This document shows, one piece after another, positions 57,501 through 64,000 of a stretch of DNA of 64,000 bases (positions within the stretch are counted from its first letter, which is position 1; every line of letters begins with the position of its first letter). The notes under the pieces were generated by a model. That model did no database searches. It saw only the letters and a list, made by a program, of their open reading frames with translations, and was not told the DNA's origin. Source of the stretch: Siphonodentalium dalli (Eukaryota; Mollusca; Scaphopoda; Gadilida; Siphonodentaliidae); the NCBI GenBank assembly GCA_032622095.1, contig CP136064.1, forward strand, positions 128,327,605 through 128,391,604. Reading direction: 5' to 3'. Position numbers and translations under genes: made by a program.

Positions 57501-60500
57501 ATCGCATCCATGCACCAAAAGTTAATTTGTCAATGGTATATTCTGGCTCGGACTGTACTCATAGAACTTCAGGAGTAGCATGACTTTGACTGACCTTTCT
57601 TCTAAATTGTCAGCGCACACCAGCACTCTACATAAAATAAATGAAACCCCGTTGTAATGCAACAAAACAATATAATTACGACCCGTAAACCAGGTGCACC
57701 CCCGAACTCGCATAAATGCGTATTTGGCAGCGACTGGGTAACTCGCATTTATGCGAGCTTGGCATCGAAAGAGTTAAAGGCTGATAATGCAGGATAATCA
57801 GGGATAATCAGCTATTTGGTTGGTCAATTGATAATTTTCAAATATTTAAGGGGTGGGTGTCCAAAACTGACTGGAAAAAAAAAATCCTGAAATGGAAAAA
57901 AAAGGGTGGGTGTCCAAAATTTCCTGGAAAAAAAGGCCGGAAACGGAAGAAATTGGGTGGGTGGTCCCCCGAGGCTGGAAAAAATAAAATGAAATATAGA
58001 GCCCCCCTCACTTGTATAAGGCTCTAGCATGCACTACTATATGAATCTGATTGTTTCAATTCATTTTGAAGCTGTAATTTGTCTTAGAAATGATTTTGGA
58101 AAAAAATCTGCATTCCGGGCTCGGGCCCCACCCACCCGGTCCTTGTATCCTGTAATTTTTTTTCGACCCCCCCCCCCTAAGACTTGGGAGTCTGGAGCCC
58201 GGTCGGGAGGGGACTTGTTGAGCTGGAGGAGGGGGGTGATCAGTAGTGTACAGTTTGTAATTTCAAGGTGGATTTTCACCAATCTACATATGTGAATTTT
58301 CTCTAGCCACATATCCTGTTTAGATCTACTTCTTTTAAAGTGATTATGAAAAGTTCTGAGTCTCTGACTGTTGTGGTATCCAGAGTCCCAGTCTTATCAG
58401 TCTTTGCAGTCTGGTGAGCGACTCCATTGACTGTCTTGTTTTTCCAGTTTTCCATCCCAAAGTTATTCGTCTTTGTCTGTTTGGAAGTGTTAGTTTTTTT
58501 TGTCCATATCTTTTTAGCTCAACTTACTTATTGCCATGGGTTGGCGTCCGTTGTCGGTGTGTGTCTGTGTGTCCGTCAACAATTTCCTTTGGCGCGGGCT
58601 GCAGGTCGTATCTTTGGTCTGATCTTTATAAAATTTGTCATGAATGTTGACATTGACATGTAGATGGGAATGAGTCATTTTGGGGTCATTCAGCCAAAAA
58701 ATATGGCCGCTGGTGGCCATCTTGGATTTCAAAATTTAATCCATTGGCACGGGCTACAGGCCGTACTGTTTGTGTGATCATCATAAAATTTGTCATGATT
58801 GTTGACATTTACATGTAGATGGGAACGAGTCATTTTAGGATCATTCGGCCAAAAAACATGGCCGCTGGTGCCTGGTGGCCATCTTGGATTTGACTCTTTG
58901 CATCACTAAATCCTTTGACACATCCTGCAGACCACATCTCTGATCCGATCATCACCAAACTTCATATGGATCATCGGGGCGACCTCTAGATAGGAACGAG
59001 TCATTTTGGGGTCATTTGGCCAAAAACATGGCCACCGTCAGCCATCTTGGATTTTACTCTTTGCATCACTAAATACTTTCGCACGGGCTACAGGTCGTAT
59101 CTTTGGTCGGATCTTTATGAAATTTGTCATGAATGTTGACATTGACATGTAGATGGGAACGAGTCATTTTGGGGTCATTCGGCCAAAAACCATGGCCGCT
59201 GGTGGCCATCTTGGATTTCAAATTTGAATCCATTGGAGCGGGCTACAGGCCGTACTGTTTGTGTGATCATCATAAAATTTGACATGATTGTTGACATTTA
59301 CATGTAGATGGGAACGAGTCATTTTGGGATCATTCGGCCAAAAAACATGGCCGCTGGTACCTGGTTGGCCATCTTGGATTTTACTCTTTGCATCACTAAA
59401 TCCTTTGACACATCCTGCAGACCACATCTCTGATCCGATCATCACCAAACGTCATATGGATCATCGGGGCGACCTATAGATAGGAACGAGTCATTTTGGG
59501 GTCATTTGGCCAAAAACATGGCCACCGTCAGCCATCTTGGATTTTACTCTTTGCATCACTAAATACTTTCGCACGGGCTACAGGTCGTATCTTTGGTTGG
59601 ATCTTTATGAAATTTGTCATGAATGTTGACATTGACATGTAGATGGGAACGAGTCATTTTGGGGTCATTCGGCCAAAAACATGGCCGCTGGTGGCCATCT
59701 TGGATTTCAAATTTGAATCCATTGGCCCGGGCTACAGGCCGTACTATTTGTCTGATCATCATAAAATTTGTAGGAATGTTGACATTTACATGTAGATGGG
59801 AATGAGTCATTTGAGGATCATTCGGCCAAAAAACATGGCCGCTGGTGGCCATCTTGGATTTTACTCTTTGCATCACTAAATCCTTTGACACATCCTACAT
59901 ACCACATCTCTGATCCGATCATCACCAAACTTCATATGGATCATCGGGGTGACCTCTAGATGGGAACAAGTCATTTTGGGGTCATTTGGCCAAACAACAT
60001 GGCCGCCGTCAGCCATCTTGGATTTTACTCTTTGCATCACTAAATACTTTCACACACCCTACAGACCACTACCCTGATCCGATCATCACCAAACCTCATA
60101 TTCATCATTGGGCACGAATCATTTTGGGGTCATTCGGCCAAAAAACATGGCCGCTGGTGGCCGTCTTGGATTTCAAAATTTAATCCATTGGCGCGGGCTA
60201 CAGGCCGTACTGTTTGTCTGGTCATCATAAAATTGTTCATGAATGTTGACATTTACATGTAGATGGGAACGAGTCATTTTAGGATCATTCTGCCAAAAAA
60301 CATGGCCGTTGGTGGCCATCTTGGATTTTACTCTTTGCATCACTAACTCCTTTGACACATCCTGCAGACCACATCTCTGATCCGATCATCACCAAACTTC
60401 ATATGGATCATCGGGGCGACCTCTAGATGGGAACGAGTCATTTTGGGGTCATTTGGCCAAAAAACATGGCCACCGTCAGCCATCTTGGATTTTACTCTTT

Positions 60501-63500
60501 GCATCACTAAATACTTTCACACACCCTACAGTAGGGCCCTGCGAATCGATTCGATTCGATGCGATTCGGAATCGTTTGTCTGATTCGAATCGATTCAAAA
60601 TCGGCTACCATGATTCGGAGTTCATCAAATCTTTGGTGACAGGTGCATTTCCATGCTTTCTACAAACAACAATGTTCTTACCAGAAAAGAAAATTCACTA
60701 TAATAACGTAGTAAACGACTTAAACGTATGCACATACCGTTATGTCCGATGGCAGGCCATGCAATGTTATCGCCTAATAATTTAATCATACGCTGTCATT
60801 CCACAGAATATTATTATAAAACCATTGGTTGTCACACATTTAGCCATTAAAGTTACTTCTCGATAACCTACATTTCTTGATTATATGATATTGATATTAC
60901 AGCACCCATAGCAGTATCGTGCCAAATGACCATGCCTATATACTGCATGCCTAAAATGTACACGGAAACTATTTGATACTTTTTGGATATAAAAGAGGAT
61001 TCCGATGCTGCATACACATTCCTTCAGCTATAGTATTGCTCTGCCATTACATTTACTGCTCATTACCCATCAGTATTTAGGTGAAAAATCAACAGCACTC
61101 GATAATTTTGCAAAGAAATGTAGTTTCAGAAACTAACAAATCATGTCACAGTACATGCAAAAATATTTCTGGAACACCTGTTGTAGCAGTTTCTCGATCA
61201 GTTGATCAACGTGTGTACACTAGCCAATCAAAAACGATGAATTCATGACACCACTTGATCACTGGTATTTGGATGTTTGATTGACAGAACTCATCAATTT
61301 CAACTTTTGTGTGCGTCTTTTCGATGGCAATAAAATGTTATGCTTCTGTTATACTTATGTATACCATCTGATTATGGTGGTTCTCTTGTGAAATGGCGGA
61401 TTAAATTACAATGTATAAGAAATAACTCTTGTTTCGATTAAGGTTATGCGTTGTAACCGAAAGGTTTGAAGATAAATTTACTATAAAGTATGACGGCGCT
61501 ACGCGCGTTATAGAATTTATCTTGAAATTTTTCTGTTATAACTGCATAACCTTAATCGACATGCACAAGAGTTATTTCTTAACTAATCTATAACTTATTG
61601 ATCCAATCTGTAAGAATGGCATAAGTGAACAACAGAATTGCCTTACAAGGCTGTGTGCTAGTGTCGTTCCAGGAATCATGGGAAATTGGGAATTCCGTAA
61701 CACACTTGTATGCCAGATTTTTTATCTTTGTTTGATTAGCGTAAATGCGGGTCTGAATCTAAGTCCTGAGTATTTTTGTAAACATTGTCCGGTAAGTCTA
61801 TCTGTTCAAGTGACAGACAACACAATCATCGCAAGTCTACATATAGCGAAAAATACTGCGCTATTCAAAAATGAAACAGGCATCGCGTAGTACGCTTATC
61901 CATATTTGCGTCGACATTGGTTCTCTCATGCATGTATATGCTCTTTATATCTGTACTCAACAATTGCTTAGCACAGAAAATGTATAGAGGTGTGTAGACA
62001 AGCATATAATCTGCACATATTGCACTTCATTAACGATTGCCAGGCAGTTTTATGTGTTTCTTCGAAGTTCTATGTATTAGAACTTGATTGGCTCAGTAAC
62101 AATGATTCGATTCGAGATTCGATTCGATTTCGAACCGTTTGCGTGATTTGGTTCGAGATGAAAACACCCGATTCGCAGGGCCCTACCCTACAGACCACAA
62201 CCCTGATCCGATCATCACCAAACTTCATATTCATCATTGGGGTGGCCCCTAGTTGGGCACGAATCATTTTGGGGTAAATCGGCCAAAAAACATGGCTGCT
62301 GGTGGCCATCTTGGATTTCAAAATTGAATCCATTGGCGCGGGCTACAGGCCGCACTGTTTGTCTGATCATCATAAAATTTGTCATGAATGTTGACATTTA
62401 CATGTAGATGGAACGATTCATTTTAGGATCAATCGGCCAAAAAACATGGTCGCTGGTGGCCATCTTGGATTTTACTCTTTGCATCACTAAATCCTTTGAC
62501 ACACCCTACAGACCACATCCCTGATCCGATCATCACTAAACTTCATATGGATCATCTGGGTGACCACTAGATGGGAACGTGTCATTTTGGGGTCATTTGG
62601 CCAAAAAATATGGCCACCAATGGCCATTTTGGATTTTACTCTTTGTATGACTAAATATTTCTACATAATCCATTAGCATGGGTTATAGACTGATCTGTTT
62701 GTTTGATCTTCATGAAATTTGTCATGGATGTTGAAATTGACATGTAGATGGGAACGAGTCATTTTGGGGTCATTCGGCAAGAAAACATGGCCGCCGGTGG
62801 CCATTTTAGAATTTACTCTTTGCATCACTAAATCCTTTGGCACACCCTACAGACCACATCCCTGATCTGATTATTATGAAACTTGTCATGAATGTTGATA
62901 TTGACATGTACATCTTGTCTTACTTAGACATTTCAATTAGCACCTTTCCTAATTCCTCCATTTACTGTCAACCATTAAATTATTCCCCTACCTAAGTTGA
63001 GCTTCAGTGTCATTGACACTTTCATTATATTTGGAGTCCGTCCTGCCTGTTTCACTTTGCCACCTTGTGGTTATGCCAGCACCCGAATTGCATTCTCTTG
63101 TTATTGCTCTTCCTCTAAACATTAAAACTTTTAAATGAATAGAAAATTTAATATCAAACAAACTATTATCATTATTAAAGATGGCACTTCTCATTGCAAA
63201 CATGTTATTTATAAATCTAAATTTAAGAAAAATATTGAAGTTTGGACTGAAGCTCTTAAATTACTTGTAGCTGAATTAATCTTTAATTTTCTGGGAATAA
63301 AATGATATTTTATTTGTTGATTGTTTAGTTTACAAAATACTGCTTATTACAATAGCTACCATTTAGGGTTGAACATGCAAGTACATATTAAAAATATGGA
63401 ACTTATAAACCATGACTACTAATACTATGTCATATAGTTTCTACCAATTCATTTCAATGTTTGCAAAAAAATAACTTTTATGGTTGAGTCAATTCTTTTT

Positions 63501-64000
63501 AAAAATATGGTCTGAGATGATATCCTGGATGCAGCTTTAATTTAAAAATCATTAGTATGATAAGTATATATTCATTTTGAAGTTAATTCTGATAGGAAGA
63601 ATCCTAAATGCAGTATTTTATCTTTTGTATCACTCATAGTTTTCCAGGAGGCAAAGCAGAAGAAACAGATAGAGATATATTTCATACAGCACTCAGGGAA
63701 ACGGAGGAAGAAGTTGGCCTACCTGTTGAAAAGGTTGAGTCCTTGGGAGCAATTGGACCATACTCTGCCAATGTAAGTTGTATTCGTACCTAGGGATCTA
63801 CAATTTGGGGATTTTGCATCGATTCCTTCCTGATATCGACATCGAATCGAATCTCGAATTGAATCAGCTGGTGGTTGACATTGTTTACCAGTGTATATTT
63901 CGGTGTCTCATGACAAAAAACTGCAAAATTCACTAGATACTATATAACAGTGTTAATCTCCTTAAACATCCATTGGAACTTGTGGTTTTTTTTTAGAAAA
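54205..64000 (+). CDS. NUDT8: Mitochondrial Nudix CoA diphosphatase (NUDT8-like), exons 1-2, runs off the window
   Basis: Exon 1 (54205-54518) and exon 2 (63640-63772) join with a phase-2 intron: ATAAG before the donor and T after the acceptor give an in-frame Ser, restoring ISFPGGK. Exon 1 begins ATG at 54205 with MYILLSKLCYTHQPILLQFA, a basic, acid-free leader suited to mitochondrial import. It continues to ILAPLCLVDGVPSFLFTLRS, matching the NUDT7/8 'VLVPL---G-PALLYTLRS' strand. Exon 2 has the Nudix box GGKAEETDRD...ALRETEEEVGL with the metal-binding RE-EE-G core. It has Asp where the general Nudix consensus has its first Glu, as I recall for NUDT8. The enzyme hydrolyses CoA and acyl-CoA at the diphosphate. 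The 9.1-kb intron is almost all repeats. Later exons lie beyond 64000. Confidence 0.9.
54519..55667. other. NUDT8 intron, unassigned part
   Basis: A stretch at 54660-54930 contains GACCTCGAGATGAGAGCC and GGGATGGTGGGTACCC-type text reminiscent of dispersed repeats, but no boundaries. Nothing coding. Confidence 0.4.
55668..56067 (+). repeat. GCTCACCTGAG-type dispersed repeat in the NUDT8 intron
   Basis: TTTTTAGCTCACCTGATACG, GTCC microsatellite, and two periods with TTCATATTTGGTGTGGATAT and AATATTTGGTATGAATGATC. Very close to the 44.1 kb copy, including AGATTTAACTCTTTAAC-type text at its end. Confidence 0.85.
56068..56092 (+). repeat. G25 homopolymer
   Basis: Twenty-five consecutive G at the end of the dispersed repeat copy. 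Length is unlikely to be exact in an assembly. Confidence 0.95.
56093..57043. other. NUDT8 intron, unassigned part
   Basis: AT-rich; no boundary, gene or RNA could be supported. Confidence 0.4.
57048..57773. mobile_element. TTAA MITE, 726 bp
   Basis: TTAA at 57044-57047 and 57774-57777. Tips CTCTTTCGCTGCCA and, complemented, CTCTTTCGATGCCA. A GC-rich stem (CTCGCATTTATGCGAG) lies near the right end. Open frames inside lack motifs. A fourth unrelated TTAA family. Confidence 0.9.
57835..57990 (+). repeat. Three degenerate 55-bp units
   Basis: GGGTGGGTGTCCAAAA(C/T) or GGGTGGGTGGTCCCC, each followed by CTGGAAAAAA and a C(C)(T/G)GAAA block. Confidence 0.8.
58180..58440 (+). repeat. Second dispersed repeat family, copy near-identical to 46.5 kb
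   Basis: Starts CCTAAGACTTGGGAGTCTGG after an 11-base C run and ends CATTGACTGTCTTGTTTTTC. Leads straight into the tandem array. Confidence 0.85.
60532..62185. mobile_element. Non-autonomous hAT element, 1,654 bp
   Basis: The 8-bp duplication CCCTACAG is exact (60524-60531 and 62186-62193). Inverted tips TAGGGCCCTGCGAATCG. Subterminal GATTCGATTCGA repeats occur at both ends, likely transposase binding sites. A smaller foldback lies at about 61417-61590. No transposase frame. Confidence 0.95.
61417..61590. repeat. Foldback nested in the hAT element
   Basis: AAGAAATAACTCTTG then TCGATTAAGGTTATGC on the left is inverted on the right (GCATAACCTTAATCGA then CAAGAGTTATTTCTT). A GGCGCTACGCGCG centre follows GAAGATAAATT/AATTTATCTT. 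Probably a small MITE. Confidence 0.85.
62931..63639. other. NUDT8 intron 3' part
   Basis: AT-rich sequence up to the acceptor CACTCATAG before exon 2. Nothing else supported. Confidence 0.45.
63640..63772 (+). CDS. NUDT8: NUDT8-like exon 2 with the Nudix box
   Basis: 133 bp between acceptor TCACTCATAG and donor GTAAGT. Encodes FPGGK through VESLGAIGPYSAN, including the whole Nudix signature helix. Confidence 0.92.
63773..64000. other. NUDT8 intron 2, start only
   Basis: Begins with a consensus donor. Contains a GACATCGAATCGAATCTCGA patch resembling 34240-34265. Cut by the window edge. Confidence 0.5.

Larger units (their letters stand above)
58505..62930 (+). repeat. 163-bp tandem array with 490-bp higher-order period, in the NUDT8 intron
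   Basis: About 16 units carry GATCATCA(T/C), an ACATGTAGATGGGAACGAGT or CCTCTAGATGGGAACGAG block, CATTTTGGGGTCATT(C/T)GGCC, AAACATGGCC and GCCATCTTGGATTT. The last motif falls at about 58713, 58880, 59041, 59203, 59370, 59532, 59693, 59849, 60010, 60159, 60317 and 60479, and again from 62302. Every third unit is most alike, giving a three-unit higher-order repeat. Reading frames in it repeat with the array and are not genes. Interrupted by a hAT element. Confidence 0.92.

Noticed and set aside
59218-60358. Several minus-strand frames with repeated 'NDPKMTRSHLHVNVN' peptides
   Set aside because: They are translations of the 163-bp tandem array repeated with its period, not proteins.

Overview
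This is a eukaryotic, repeat-dense, AT-rich stretch of nuclear DNA, most likely from a lophotrochozoan and probably a mollusc. Genes have short exons with GT-AG introns. The mobile DNA is animal in type: LINE, DIRS, tRNA-derived SINEs, and hAT-, Mutator- and TTAA-type MITEs. The commonest dispersed repeat, starting GCTCACCTGAGACGAAG, looks like ones I recall from mollusc genomes. No prokaryotic signal was seen.

Two host genes are supported exon by exon, both on the plus strand. The first is mitochondrial ribosomal protein bL20m (MRPL20): four phase-0 exons at 26726-26836, 31106-31183, 31899-31964 and 33775-33903, with a poly(A) signal at 34154. Its first, N-terminal exon was not located. The second is a mitochondrial Nudix CoA diphosphatase of the NUDT8 type: exon 1 at 54205-54518 and exon 2 at 63640-63772. 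The split Ser codon across its intron restores the S-FPGG motif, and the gene runs off the right edge. A third coding candidate, a TALE-class homeodomain ORF on the minus strand (42752-43321), lies between them. It has no usable in-frame ATG upstream of the conserved part.

Most of the rest is mobile DNA, often nested. 0.6-2.3 kb: a 135-bp tandem repeat split by a hAT element that itself holds a hAT MITE. 3.6-6.4 kb: a Mutator-like element with a transposase remnant, then a long-TIR element with a PHD-finger fragment and an inserted hAT MITE. 7.25-11.4 kb: a 4.1-kb element with perfect 29-bp TIRs. 11.47-16.94 kb: a TA-flanked element full of GCGCTTAAGCGC palindromes, invaded by a frameshifted LINE and by a TTAA MITE. 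17.8-20.2 kb: a DIRS reverse transcriptase/RNase H relic beside a 240-bp tandem repeat. 23-24 kb: a 360-bp tandem repeat. 35.4-36.4 kb: a second LINE relic. 38.7-42.5 kb: a TIR composite with about 1-kb inverted arms, a SINE in one arm and a fragment of a Cys-rich orphan protein. 42.5 kb: an array of GGACTTAAGTCC palindromes. 47-52 kb: a run of foldback elements. 58.5-62.9 kb, inside the NUDT8 intron: a 163-bp/490-bp higher-order tandem array split by a hAT element.

Exact target-site duplications (TSDs) could be read by eye for many insertions, so several boundaries are known to the base: 8 bp for four hAT-like elements and the PHD element, 9 bp for two Mutator-like ones, TTAA for four, and 10-13 bp for two SINEs. 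Family names come from motif recognition only; no search was run.
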